The notes under the pieces are model-generated. The model searched no databases. It was given only the letters and a program-made list of their open reading frames with translations, and was not told where the DNA came from. Shown in pieces: positions 28,497-37,363 of a stretch of DNA of 64,000 nucleotides; the first letter of the stretch is position 1, and each line of letters opens with the position of its first letter. The DNA is from Arcanobacterium pluranimalium (lineage in GTDB: Bacteria; Actinomycetota; Actinomycetes; Actinomycetales; Actinomycetaceae), in the NCBI RefSeq assembly GCF_016907845.1, contig NZ_JAFBCS010000001.1, forward strand, positions 744,001 through 808,000, read 5' to 3'. A program made the translations under genes and the position numbers.

Positions 28497-28539
28497 TTGG
28501 GGTGTTTTCCTAACATAAAGAGTTAGGAAAACACCCCAA
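28497..28539. terminator. 18-bp perfect hairpin at convergent gene ends
   Basis: Arms 28497-28514 and 28522-28539 are perfectly complementary with a seven-base loop. It lies between ppx and a gene on the other strand and can serve both. No T tract follows on either side, though the stem itself contains a TTTT/AAAA pair. Confidence 0.75.
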
Positions 28540-28618
28540 GGTGTGTGGACCAAAGAACTGTTACTTCGCTTCAAGTGACATTCCAGCCACGTAGCGATGC
28601 TTACATCGCGAAGTTGCT

Positions 28619-29350
28619 TTACTTAGGCATCACTTTCTGATCGATGAGCTTATCGTCGCTAAAGGAGAAAGTTGGCTTCACCTGAATCTGGACTTCGCTT
28701 TGATCCTTGAGCTTGTAAAGTACACCAACTTGGTGGTCAGCGCCTGGCTGAACGGAAGCCATCTGCTGCTCTCCAAGCCCAGGTTCCTTACCAATTGCAG
28801 ATTCAAGTTCAACACCATTCTGGAAGGCCTTTGCGCGGAATTCTACGATGAAGGATGCTTCCTTGTCGGATAGGTTCTTCCATGCGTAGGTTACAAGAAG
28901 TGCAGGTGCACCTGAGTAATCTGTTGTTAACTTTGTGCCAGTAACGGAAATGCTGTACTTATTTTTACCAGAGTCGGAGCCTTTGTCTTTTGCGGCGTCC
29001 GAAGATTTGTCGTTTGTGGTCGATTCAGACTTGGCAACGTTGGTGGGGCGTGACTCTTCAATTGCCTTATCAACAGCTTTGGTGAAGACGACATTCGAGA
29101 AAATTGCGATCACTATGGAAAGTACACAAAGAACCACGCCGACAATTGTCATTCCTTTGCCGTGTGCACGACCCTTTTTAATATTCGACAAGCCGACAAG
29201 GCCTAAGATGAGACCGATGATAGCCAGAATTATTGAGCCAATATTGAGAACAGGGATAAATGATCCGAGGATAGCGATAATTCCAAGGACTAAACTGGCG
29301 ATGCCAAATCCGGCACTTGTTGGCTTAGCTCCTGGAGCTGGATAATTCAT
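28619..29350 (-). CDS. DUF4190/DUF5067-type membrane protein
   Basis: A 243-residue surface protein. Two or three hydrophobic segments rich in Ile, Leu and Gly (residues about 13-60 and 68-90) match DUF4190-type anchors. A Ser/Lys/Asp linker (about 103-130) leads to an outside beta domain of the DUF5067 kind (ISVTGTKLTTDYSGAPALLV, VTYAWKN). AAGGAGGG lies 14 bases before the ATG, with a run of C residues between, which is a long spacing. The function is unknown. Confidence 0.75.
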   Translation of the reverse strand: MNYPAPGAKPTSAGFGIASLVLGIIAILGSFIPVLNIGSIILAIIGLILGLVGLSNIKKGRAHGKGMTIVGVVLCVLSIVIAIFSNVVFTKAVDKAIEESRPTNVAKSESTTNDKSSDAAKDKGSDSGKNKYSISVTGTKLTTDYSGAPALLVTYAWKNLSDKEASFIVEFRAKAFQNGVELESAIGKEPGLGEQQMASVQPGADHQVGVLYKLKDQSEVQIQVKPTFSFSDDKLIDQKVMPK

Positions 29351-29512
29351 CGCGGGGGGGTGATCCCTCCTTGCTCATAGTTTTCCGACATTATTGCCCT
29401 TTCTATGCGTATGAGTTAAATAATGCAGTATTATTACATCACTAATATCTGCGGTGGCGCAACGCAATATGTCATTTGGGACAACTATTGAACCATCGTC
29501 GTCGAAGGCTTG

Positions 29513-30760
29513 TTAGTCGCTCGGACTCATCGACGTATGGATTTCAGTGCGCACAGCATACCGGTTACGCCACTTCGAACGCGCCGCGAGCACCGCGCCA
29601 CCGACGATAGCCGAGAGAAGCGTGCCTACAAGCACGGCGATACGCGAATGTGGCTCGTGGGGGTCGCTGGCAGGGAATGAAAGCGTGGCGATGAGCAGCG
29701 AAACTGTAAAACCAATTCCTGCCACGAGCGAGACGGGCAAAATGTCAAGCATGTTGACGCCACGTCCGAGCTTGAGTTTAAACAATTTCACCATGATAAA
29801 TACACCGCCGCTGATGCCGAGCATCTTTCCGAGCGGCAGACCAAGGTAAATTCCCATCGCCACTGGATCAACGATCATCTCCCGGAATCCGCCGGTATCT
29901 ACCACATTCACACCAGATGCGAAGAAAGCGAAGATAGGGAGGATGAATCCCGCCGAGTAAAACTCGATTTTTGATGCGAAGTGATGGGTGAGTGACTCGC
30001 GCTCAGATTTGCGCTGGATAGCAGGCACAACCATACCTAATGCCACGCCGGCAATGGTTGCATGCACACCGGAAAGGTGCATGAGATACCAGGCGAGTAT
30101 GCCCAGCGGCCACAAAAGATACGCCTTGGTAATGCGCTTTTGAACGAGAAATCCGAAGAGTGCGATAACTGCCACAGCGAGCGCTAAGGCAATAAAATTC
30201 AAGCTCCCAGCGAAGAATACCGCAATGAGCACGATGCCGAGGAGGTCGTCAACCACGGCGAGCGTCATTAAAAATGTACGAATGGCTGGTGGCAGACCCT
30301 TGCCAAAAAGCCCGAGTACTGCGAGGGCAAATGCAATATCGGTGGCTACCGGCACAGCCCAACCGCCATAATTGCCCGAGCCAGTGATAAGTTGAATGAG
30401 CACGTAAACGAGGATTGGTCCGATCATTCCGCAGACGGCGGCAAGGATCGGAACGAGAGCACGACGTACGTCGCGTAGTGAGCCAGTTGTGAACTCTTCT
30501 TTGAGTTCGAGGCCGACGACGAAGAAAAAGATCGCCAAGAGGCCGTCAGCTGCCCATTCTGCCAGGCTGAGGTTAAGGTGAATCGCTGAAATACCCACGG
30601 TAGTTTCGGAGATTGTGGCATAAGCTTCGCGCACTGCGCCACTAGGGAAGTTTGCCCAGATCAACGCGATCGCTGCCGCTAGAATTAACATCAAACCAGC
30701 GAAAGTTTCGCTGTGGAGAGCTCTGCGGTAGCGTCCGATGAGAGTTGGTCGTTTAGACAC
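29513..30760 (-). CDS. nhaA: Na+/H+ antiporter NhaA
   Basis: A 415-residue antiporter that exports Na+ in exchange for protons. It has about 12 membrane segments, the ion-binding pair in TLAVVDDLLGIV, the GIGFTVSLLIATLSF segment near the end and VATDIAFALAVLGLFGKGLPP. The GTG start follows GGAAGTGAG. It stands alone, with the tRNA-Leu gene divergent 222 bases away. The C-terminal tail is short and basic. Confidence 0.95.
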   Translation of the reverse strand: MSKRPTLIGRYRRALHSETFAGLMLILAAAIALIWANFPSGAVREAYATISETTVGISAIHLNLSLAEWAADGLLAIFFFVVGLELKEEFTTGSLRDVRRALVPILAAVCGMIGPILVYVLIQLITGSGNYGGWAVPVATDIAFALAVLGLFGKGLPPAIRTFLMTLAVVDDLLGIVLIAVFFAGSLNFIALALAVAVIALFGFLVQKRITKAYLLWPLGILAWYLMHLSGVHATIAGVALGMVVPAIQRKSERESLTHHFASKIEFYSAGFILPIFAFFASGVNVVDTGGFREMIVDPVAMGIYLGLPLGKMLGISGGVFIMVKLFKLKLGRGVNMLDILPVSLVAGIGFTVSLLIATLSFPASDPHEPHSRIAVLVGTLLSAIVGGAVLAARSKWRNRYAVRTEIHTSMSPSD

Positions 30761-30982
30761 AGTTATATTCTCACTTCCGTATTGTGACGTGTATTCGTGC
30801 GCTGAATGAAAATAGTAAAGGCGAGTTTAACATTTCCATACTTAACTAAGAAGTAACTCTAGTATCTTTTGCGGCAAACTTGTAAGTTCGCTAACGAATG
30901 AGACGAAATGCGAATATTTTGCGATGTCTCGATTTCTCTCAGCAAGGAATTCGTGAGTACACTTGTACAGTGTGAATTGCAC

Positions 30983-31056
30983 GCCCCCGTAGCCCAATCG
31001 GCAGAGGCAGCAGACTTAAAATCTGTTCAGTGTGGGTTCGAGTCCCACCGGGGGCA
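30983..31056 (+). tRNA. tRNA-Leu (anticodon TAA)
   Basis: Acceptor stem GCCCCCG/CGGGGGC is perfect at 30983-30989 and 31049-31055, discriminator A31056. The anticodon loop CTTAAAA gives TAA, which reads UUA leucine codons. The T arm GTGGG-TTCGAGT-CCCAC is perfect. At 74 bases the variable region is only a few bases, unlike the long arm usual for leucine tRNAs. No CCA is encoded. Confidence 0.9.
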
Positions 31057-31168
31057 CTCAGAGTCATTAATAATTTGAGGTTGAGTTTATTCTCATAACT
31101 CGTAAGACTTTTGAAATTTGATGATAAACTGACGTTAGCTCATCAACCAAGTGTTGAAAGAGTATCTG

Positions 31169-31203
31169 GAGCCGTTCACTTAGTGGGCGGCTCTTGCTTT
31201 TTC
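31169..31203 (+). terminator. hairpin with T tract downstream of tRNA-Leu
   Basis: GAGCCG at 31169-31174 pairs with CGGCTC at 31188-31193 and is followed by TTGCTTTTT on the plus strand. It could end the tRNA transcript. It overlaps the last codons of the gene on the other strand. Confidence 0.6.
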
Positions 31204-31703
31204 CAATACGTATCATGGTCTTTTTGAAGTTTTCTGCGTCGATGTTGGTGTTCGGCGTAGTATGCCGTCACTAGTAAGGCATAAGATAAACGCTCTTCGA
31301 TCACAACAACGTAGTCATAATCCGGACGCGTAATGATATAGCGGGGATTGGAACTACGTTTGGTATCTATCCACCACCGAATTTGTTCTTCTTGAGGAAA
31401 ATCCTTATTAAACAATTCGACGAGGATCCGGATCCAGCGAATCCTTATGCAACGCGGAAACTCTACTTGACGGAGGGATTCAATAGGGGATCCACCCGTA
31501 ATAATGTGTGAGAAAACGGCGTGGCGGCCAGCGACTGTGGGGTGTTTTCGGAAGCTAACTTTGCTACTACTACTTTTCCAGTACAAGGGCTGCAGTACCA
31601 GATCGTTGAGAAATACCTGATAAAGCTCTTCGATGTATTCATCAAGACTTGATGAATCGGGGTCATAAGATGGTTCGATTGGGAAGTGACTTTTTTGCGT
31701 CAT
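31176..31703 (-). CDS. putative RNase-fold (BECR-like) protein in a DUF3800 operon
   Basis: A 175-residue protein. ATG 31703 overlaps the stop of the upstream gene (ATGA), which favours it over an ATG five codons earlier. The N-terminal third is polar. The C-terminal half, with RIRWIRILVELF, then W and R residues, YIITRPDYDYVVVIEERLSY, ALLVTAYYAEHQHRRRKLQK, recalls the end of Barnase-EndoU-colicin-RelE-like nucleases found in phages and toxins. This is a pattern recalled, not a search result. Translational coupling to the DUF3800 gene suggests a joint role. Confidence 0.55.
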   Translation of the reverse strand: MTQKSHFPIEPSYDPDSSSLDEYIEELYQVFLNDLVLQPLYWKSSSSKVSFRKHPTVAGRHAVFSHIITGGSPIESLRQVEFPRCIRIRWIRILVELFNKDFPQEEQIRWWIDTKRSSNPRYIITRPDYDYVVVIEERLSYALLVTAYYAEHQHRRRKLQKDHDTYWKKQEPPTK

Positions 31704-32395
31704 GCTTGCGCTCGCCATCGAAAGACGTTTAGTTTTGTTTCTGAAAGGAGCGTAGTTCTTGTTAAAGAGATACCTGAGCGCTCGCGAATCCGTTCAATTA
31801 GCTTTAGTTTTGCTGCGCTCGTTTCGTCCCCGCGGTTTGCATAATTAATTGCGCCGATGAGCAAGTCAGCAAGCTGTAATAACCCTACGTGGTGAGACTC
31901 CACAATTTGTATACGACGGATATTGTGACGGTCGAAGTCGTATTCTGAGTTTGCGATAACAGATCGAAGTTGTTCGATTTTTTCTGACCCGTTAGTATCC
32001 TTTTTGTCAAAGTATATGAAAGCTTCTTCTTGAGCTGGTAATACGTTCTTGACGAGGTAAAACATCATTTTGTAGTACCAGTCGTCGTGCGTTTGGTTGA
32101 AACGTTCGTGGTCGAGCGTGTCCTTAGGCGCCACAATTGCCCGGAAACTTAGATCGTCGTTATCGAAGAAGTAGTCAATAACATCTAGGTAAAAATCTAA
32201 TTTCGCAGGAGACACTTTGGTCCATTTGAGTTCAAAATCCGGACGAATATTGTGTCGAATACGAATTTCTCTCAATCGCACAGCAACGTTCCTACATAGA
32301 TCTGAAGGACATGTGATCGCTCCAAGAACCATAAACGGCTTGCCATCGTTTGGCAGGTGGGTGCTTTCGTCGCAGTAAATGTTTAGTGAAGACAA
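31700..32395 (-). CDS. DUF3800 family protein
   Basis: A 231-residue protein with the DUF3800 layout: an N-terminal IYCDEST motif, a central FELKWTKVS segment, the acidic FIYFDKKD strand, and late SHHVGLLQLADLL. The conserved acidic residues suggest an RNase H-like metal site. Members occur in mobile elements and defence loci. The start is a TTG behind GGTGGTAAAGC. It is the first gene of a two-gene operon converging on tRNA-Leu. Confidence 0.8.
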   Translation of the reverse strand: MSSLNIYCDESTHLPNDGKPFMVLGAITCPSDLCRNVAVRLREIRIRHNIRPDFELKWTKVSPAKLDFYLDVIDYFFDNDDLSFRAIVAPKDTLDHERFNQTHDDWYYKMMFYLVKNVLPAQEEAFIYFDKKDTNGSEKIEQLRSVIANSEYDFDRHNIRRIQIVESHHVGLLQLADLLIGAINYANRGDETSAAKLKLIERIRERSGISLTRTTLLSETKLNVFRWRAQA

Positions 32396-32604
32396 GCTTT
32401 ACCACCTTTGATCAGATATTTCGTACTTAGTATGCCAGCTATGCCGTTTTAGCAATGTCGCTTACGAAAGTCCTGGCGTTGAATGCTGTTTTCTAGTTTA
32501 ACAATTTGCTATGTAAGTGTAAGGATTGCGCGTGAGTCGAGTTCTCCGAAAGCAATATTTAACCGGAAAGGAAAGTAATAAATCACTGCGCAAGCTACCT
32601 TGTA

Positions 32605-33336
32605 TTAATCTTCAATTTCTCCTTCGAGAATCTCGCCATGACCTGCGGCGTCGTCGTGAATCACAGCTTCGCCGTCAATGACGCGCGGATCGGAAGTGTA
32701 CGGATCGGAAGTGTACGGATCAGAAGTATTCGGATCAGAAGTATGCGAGCGCGCAGCCCCAGACCGTCGTCGGCGCGCTACGAACCTCAGAATCTTCCAC
32801 AGCGCAAAGAGCAGCACAGCCAAAATCACCAGCACCAACACTGGCAAGAAAATCGCGATAAGCGACATCGTAAATGACGTGCCATCCTCCACGGTCGAAA
32901 CCACCGGCGCGCCAATTCCGAGGGTGGAAACGTTGATTATCGGACGGCTGAGCATTTTCCCGGCGTGCACGATAGCAGCGGTGAGTCCGCCCAGCACAAC
33001 GCTGATCCAGGGATTATTTGCCAACAGCGAGGAGTTTTCCTCAACTTGCTGTGCGGCGGCGGTAGCGGCAAAGATAAGGCCGCCAGTAGCTGGGCGAATG
33101 GCACTTCCTGCTACGTCGTTGATGAAGTCAACGGCAGGTATTTTGTCGAGCACGGTTTCAAACAGAAGCAGTAATACGCCAATTCCAATCGCCCACGGCG
33201 ACTCGATCCACGAAAATTGCGAGGGGAGCGTGAACACCTCGGTATAACGTGAGATCAGTGCAACGATGAGAAAAGGGATGTACGCATTGAGTCCCGCCGC
33301 AGCTGAGAGTCCTACACTTGTTAATACTGCCAACAT
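32605..33336 (-). CDS. DUF4126 family membrane protein
   Basis: A 243-residue membrane protein of the DUF4126 family, with LSAAAGLNAYIPFLIVALISR at the start, a KIPAVDFINDVAGSAIRPATG segment (typical for the family) and about five hydrophobic stretches. The cytoplasmic tail after residue 190 is basic, then has four copies of a TSDPY-like unit, then is acidic. It begins 47 bases after the DUF456 gene. Function unknown. Confidence 0.82.
   Translation of the reverse strand: MLAVLTSVGLSAAAGLNAYIPFLIVALISRYTEVFTLPSQFSWIESPWAIGIGVLLLLFETVLDKIPAVDFINDVAGSAIRPATGGLIFAATAAAQQVEENSSLLANNPWISVVLGGLTAAIVHAGKMLSRPIINVSTLGIGAPVVSTVEDGTSFTMSLIAIFLPVLVLVILAVLLFALWKILRFVARRRRSGAARSHTSDPNTSDPYTSDPYTSDPRVIDGEAVIHDDAAGHGEILEGEIED
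32686..32745 (-). repeat. 15-bp in-frame tandem repeat, four units
   Basis: Four 15-bp units (two identical, two with two or three changes) encode SDPNT or SDPYT repeats in the tail of the DUF4126 protein. The repeat length keeps the frame, so copy-number change would lengthen or shorten the tail only. Confidence 0.85.
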
Positions 33337-33383
33337 ATTCGGTCCTTTTTATTACGATGCCGTGGTTCGGTGAATCTCGAAGA

Positions 33384-33884
33384 TCAGTTTCCAAAGAAGT
33401 AAATCAGGCAAGATATTGCAAAAACGATTGCGGAAGTAAAAGCCATTCCCAATTCAATGAGTATTCCGACGCCGAGGGACTTGAGGGCGAGCCATGTGGA
33501 CGACGCCGCGCGCACGCCGTCGCCCTGCCTGCGCATTTCGGCTAGAAACAGCCCCACGGCGAAACCAATAAATATTCCGAGAACCGGGATTGCAAAGAAG
33601 CCGATGATTGCTCCGAACACGCCGCACAGAATGGACGAGTTTGGAACTTGCGCCGCTTTAAGCCGTTTGCCTGTTAAAACATAGCTCGCAGTGATTCCAA
33701 TCGCGCTGAACAGAGCCACGAGGCCAAAAGTAATCCAGCCGGCACTCCCGCCCACGACCAGCGCCCACACAAAAGTGGCCGCCACGATCAGGGCAGTTCC
33801 AGGCAGAACCGGCACGATAATTCCTGCTATCGCCACGCCATAGGCAACTACTGCCAAAATCGTGGTGATGATATCGATGTACAT
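33384..33884 (-). CDS. DUF456 family membrane protein
   Basis: A 166-residue membrane protein with five hydrophobic segments and the family's glycine-rich repeats (IAGIIVPVLPGTALI, GFFAIPVLGIFIGFAVG). The start codon has no ribosome site, but TAAATT lies exactly six bases before it, in the leaderless arrangement. It probably heads the operon with the DUF4126 gene. Function unknown. Confidence 0.82.
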   Translation of the reverse strand: MYIDIITTILAVVAYGVAIAGIIVPVLPGTALIVAATFVWALVVGGSAGWITFGLVALFSAIGITASYVLTGKRLKAAQVPNSSILCGVFGAIIGFFAIPVLGIFIGFAVGLFLAEMRRQGDGVRAASSTWLALKSLGVGILIELGMAFTSAIVFAISCLIYFFGN

Positions 33885-34134
33885 TGCGTCAATTTATCAT
33901 GAGCTATTTATCGAGAGCCTGCTTGCCCGCTACGGGCGAAACAAACGTTGCATATAGGGGAGCAACGTCGGTGCGCGGGGTTGTGTGGAGCTTTGGTTCT
34001 CGTCGTCGCATGTGTCCTAACGTGCGCAAGCAACCGACGTCGCACCCAAGTTAACTGAGTACGACGCCGATCGCTGTGGTTTCATTTGCGAGGCTTGCGG
34101 ATTCTTACGAATGCGAGTTACCCAACGAGGTGCC

Positions 34135-34920
34135 TCATACGTCCGACTTCGCGAATCGAACCAGTCCGGTGAGAAGCACAACAAGTGAGTAGAGCACAAA
34201 GATTCCTAATGCTCCTGCTTGGTTGTACGGCACGCTTGTTTCGGTTGCTCCCGGCATCATGAGTGAGCCGTTCATCGCGTATTGCGCCAGATTTCCTGGC
34301 AAATAGTAGACGAGCGTCTTTTGGAAGAAGTCGAGGGGGATGAGGGTGAGTAGACCGAGGAACTGCAAGACGATCACGCCGGCTGTGATGCCGCCAGCAG
34401 TTGAGCGAAGAAAGTAGCCGAAACCGAGTCCCATCACCGCGACTCCCACGCACAGTCCAAGAAATGCGCAGATAGGGCCGATGTCTTGGGTGGAGAAGCT
34501 GATAGGCGTTTTGCTCAGGAGAGTACACGTCATGAGAGCCGCTGCAAGAACGATTGCCAACAAGAGCGAGTACGCAACTACTGCCAGGAATTTGGCGAAA
34601 AATGCGCGCGTGCGCCGGGGGTCGGAGAGGACGGTGGTGCGCATCGTGTTGTGTGAATACTCTGCCGACACCGCAGCCACTGCGATCACCAGGAAAAATA
34701 TTGCGCTCAAGCCCCAAGTTCCGAAGATAACCTTCGAGTCAAGCGGAATGTTCGCCAAACGGACAATTGCGATAACGGGCGCACAGCTAAGGGCGATCAC
34801 CAATAGCGACGTGATTTTAGTAAGTTTTGCCGACCATAGCTTGTAGAACTCGGAGTTTACCGAGCGCAAAAGATTGACCGGATGTGCCGTCGTTCGTGTA
34901 ATTTGCGCAGTCGAAGTCAT
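34135..34920 (-). CDS. ABC-2 type transporter permease
   Basis: A 261-residue permease with six hydrophobic segments, beginning LLRSVNSEFYKLWSAKLTKIT, the usual ABC-2 amphipathic start, and including the YSHNTMRTTVLSDPRRTRAFFAK loop in part seen in this family. It begins two bases after the ATPase gene, so the pair forms one exporter. The substrate is unknown. Confidence 0.85.
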   Translation of the reverse strand: MTSTAQITRTTAHPVNLLRSVNSEFYKLWSAKLTKITSLLVIALSCAPVIAIVRLANIPLDSKVIFGTWGLSAIFFLVIAVAAVSAEYSHNTMRTTVLSDPRRTRAFFAKFLAVVAYSLLLAIVLAAALMTCTLLSKTPISFSTQDIGPICAFLGLCVGVAVMGLGFGYFLRSTAGGITAGVIVLQFLGLLTLIPLDFFQKTLVYYLPGNLAQYAMNGSLMMPGATETSVPYNQAGALGIFVLYSLVVLLTGLVRFAKSDV

Positions 34921-34922
34921 TA

Positions 34923-36005
34923 TTAGTTCTCCATCTTGTTTGAGACGAACGAGGTAGCAGAGGGTGCGGTGGACGATGGTGACGACACCGGCGTCGTTCC
35001 GTGCGTGGTAGCGCCACCTGCTGCGTGCGCGCTTCCCGACGGGTGAGCGGCTTCCGATACGTGGGCGCCTCCTGGTATGTGGGCGTTGTCGACGCGGTAT
35101 TCGCCCTCGCTTTCGGTGAGTTCCATGAAGATGTCTTCCAAAGAGGAGAAGCTCTCGGAGAGTTCATGTACCTCGATGTTGTTTTCATACATGAGATGGC
35201 CGATGTGTGCGCGGTCGCTACCAGTGATTTCTACTGTGGGAGCAGCGGAATTTGCGCGGCTGTCGTTCACAACATGCGTAATATGTGCCGTTTTCAGTGC
35301 TTCGAGAATGGCGGAGAGATTCGGGCCGGAAAGGTGAATTGTGCGCTTTGATGAAGCCTCGGTGAAGTTCTGAATCGGGCCAGAAGCAATGAGTTTGCCG
35401 CGGCCGATGATCACGAGGTCGTCGGCGGTGAGAGCCATTTCACTCATGAGGTGGGAGGAGACTAGTACTGTGCGCCCTTCTGCGGCGAAGTTGCGCATGA
35501 GCTGGCGAATCCAACGCACGCCGTCGGGATCAAGACCGTTGACGGGTTCGTCGAGGATGAGGAATTCTGGGTCAGCGAGGAGTGCGACGGCGATTCCGAG
35601 ACGTTGCCCCATACCCAAAGAGAAGCCTTTGAGCTTCTTTTTCGCCACGGATTCAATGCCGGTAAGCTCGAGAACTTCGTTCACGCGAGCCTGTGAAATT
35701 CCGTGAGTTTTTGCGATGATTGATAGGTGCTGCCGTGCTGAAAGACCTGGGTGGAAGGCTTTTCCGTCCAAGAGAGCGCCAACTGTTGAGAGTGGTGAGT
35801 CGAGTTTGGTGTATTCCACCCCGTTAAAACGCGCGACTCCTTCGGTGGGTCGATCAAGGCCGAGCATGCAGCGCATCGTGGTTGATTTGCCAGAGCCGTT
35901 GGGGCCGAGGAATCCAGTCACGCTGCCTGAGCGCACAGTAAATGACAGGTCATCAACTGCTTTTTTCTTTCCATACGTTTTGGATAGGTGTTCAACTGTT
36001 ATCAC
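34923..36005 (-). CDS. ABC-2 type transporter ATP-binding protein
   Basis: A 360-residue ATPase. Walker A GPNGSGKSTTM is near residues 35-45, the signature FSLGMGQRLGIA near 135 and Walker B FLILDEPVNGLDPDG near 155. After residue 300 there is a low-complexity tail with His, Ala, Gly, Ser and Thr and imperfect repeats ending in AH, which is not part of the ATPase fold. The GTG start follows CAGGAGCACACT. It is unlike the ATPase at the left end of the window in this tail. Confidence 0.9.
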   Translation of the reverse strand: MITVEHLSKTYGKKKAVDDLSFTVRSGSVTGFLGPNGSGKSTTMRCMLGLDRPTEGVARFNGVEYTKLDSPLSTVGALLDGKAFHPGLSARQHLSIIAKTHGISQARVNEVLELTGIESVAKKKLKGFSLGMGQRLGIAVALLADPEFLILDEPVNGLDPDGVRWIRQLMRNFAAEGRTVLVSSHLMSEMALTADDLVIIGRGKLIASGPIQNFTEASSKRTIHLSGPNLSAILEALKTAHITHVVNDSRANSAAPTVEITGSDRAHIGHLMYENNIEVHELSESFSSLEDIFMELTESEGEYRVDNAHIPGGAHVSEAAHPSGSAHAAGGATTHGTTPVSSPSSTAPSATSFVSNKMEN

Positions 36006-36388
36006 AGTGTGCTCCTGAATTGGGGATATTTATTGTGATACGGCATGTGAAAGCCGTAGTGCCGTGGCAGAAGATTTGCAGTTAGCCGCTGGTGACCCTT
36101 CCATGAGTAATTCCAGCCGCTCGAATGCAAACCTTCTGCCTATTTATATTCTATGCGTGCTTCAATGCTTGCCGGTATCCTCCTCAGGGATGAATTTTTT
36201 AGTGGGCTTCCTGAATTTCTTGTAAAATTCCTCAGGGTTTTTCCCTGACAGCTGGGATATTACAAGGGAATCGGGCTTGCGATGTTCACTGAGAGTGGAT
36301 TTGGGTGGAGTCGTGTTTGCTGCGCTATTGCGGCTAGAATAAAGGTAGAAATCGAGGGCATTCCTTGATAGACAGTAGGAGGTCTACG
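36006..36388. other. 383-bp divergent intergenic region
   Basis: It separates the ABC exporter operon from the BAX inhibitor-like gene and must hold both promoters. A TAGAAT hexamer at 36335-36340 could be the -10 box of the rightward gene. A small hairpin TCAGGG-TTTTT-CCCTGA lies at 36232-36248. No gene was seen. Confidence 0.5.
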
Positions 36389-37237
36389 TTGAGTAATCCA
36401 GTAATGGATCGGAATCCATACTTCAAGCAGTCGGCGCAGCGCCCGAACCAGTTCCCAAATCAGTATCCGCAGGCTACACAGTATGCTGAGGACTATTCGC
36501 AGCAGTACTCGCCGCAAGGTTATGTTGATGCGCAGGCGCAGAGCTACTCGCCTTATGCTGACGCGGATCGAATGACTTATGCAGATGCGATGAATAAGAC
36601 TGCCCTTTTGCTTGGCACGACTATTTTCGCTGGCGTGTTGGCAATTCTTTTCTTCCCGATAACCGCGATGCCGATGCTTGCCATTGGTGGGTCATTGGTA
36701 GCTTTTGGAATCGGTATGTTTATCGCTTTCCAGCCGATGGTGAAGCCTGGGATGGCGATTGCTTACGCCGCAATCGAAGGAATCGCGTTAGGTTCCCTTA
36801 CTCGTTACCTGGACTATTTCTTGCCAGGTGTTGCCCTCCAAGCAATTTTGGCTACGGCCGTGATTGTGGCCGTTACGCTTGGCTTGCATTACTCTGGCGC
36901 GATTCGTACGACGCCGCGTGGACGCAAGATTGTTTTGATCGTTGCGCTTGGTGGAATTCTTTTCGGGTTCATCAATATGGGTCTTATGCTCTTCACTCGG
37001 ACGAATCTCCGTACTGATGGTGCTTTTGGTGGAATGCCACTGGGCGTCATCATTGGTGTGGTGATGCTGTTCGTAGCTGCGTACTTCCTCATTGCTGATT
37101 TTGAGGCAGTACAAGATGCAATCAATAACGGTGCTCCGGCACAGTTTGCATGGACGTGCGCTATTGGCATCGTCATGACGATCCTGTGGATCTACGTAGA
37201 GGTTCTGCGAATCGTTGCTATTTTGGCTGATCGATAG
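36389..37237 (+). CDS. Bax inhibitor-1/YccA family membrane protein
   Basis: A 282-residue protein of the actinobacterial BAX inhibitor-1-like family. The first 65 residues are polar and rich in Gln, Tyr and Pro (QYPQATQYAEDYSQQYSPQG); seven hydrophobic segments follow, ending with ADFEAVQDAINNGAP and TILWIYVEVLRI, the family's last two helices. TTG 36389 is chosen because AGGAGG lies six bases before it. Proposed roles of the family include cation leak; none is shown here. Confidence 0.85.
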   Translation: MSNPVMDRNPYFKQSAQRPNQFPNQYPQATQYAEDYSQQYSPQGYVDAQAQSYSPYADADRMTYADAMNKTALLLGTTIFAGVLAILFFPITAMPMLAIGGSLVAFGIGMFIAFQPMVKPGMAIAYAAIEGIALGSLTRYLDYFLPGVALQAILATAVIVAVTLGLHYSGAIRTTPRGRKIVLIVALGGILFGFINMGLMLFTRTNLRTDGAFGGMPLGVIIGVVMLFVAAYFLIADFEAVQDAINNGAPAQFAWTCAIGIVMTILWIYVEVLRIVAILADR

Positions 37238-37305
37238 AACTAAATTCATTGACTGTGCCGCAGGCGAGTTGGCATAAAAGCTAAATTCTGCGGTGACTAG
37301 ATGTG

Positions 37306-37344
37306 GTTGTGGGTGGCTTGGACATCGTCCAAGCCACCCACAAC
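37306..37344. terminator. 17-bp perfect hairpin at convergent gene ends
   Basis: Arms 37306-37322 and 37328-37344 pair perfectly around CATCG. It lies between two convergent genes. No T tract follows on either strand. Confidence 0.75.
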
Positions 37345-37363
37345 TGCGTCACGCATGGATGAT

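Noticed and set aside
34017-34717. Open frames overlapping the ABC permease on the same strand
   Set aside because: They are alternative frames of the permease, rich in Arg, Ser and His, with no motif.
36232-36248. Small hairpin TCAGGG-TTTTT-CCCTGA as terminator
   Set aside because: It lies between two divergent genes, where no transcript is expected to end, and has no T tract after the stem.
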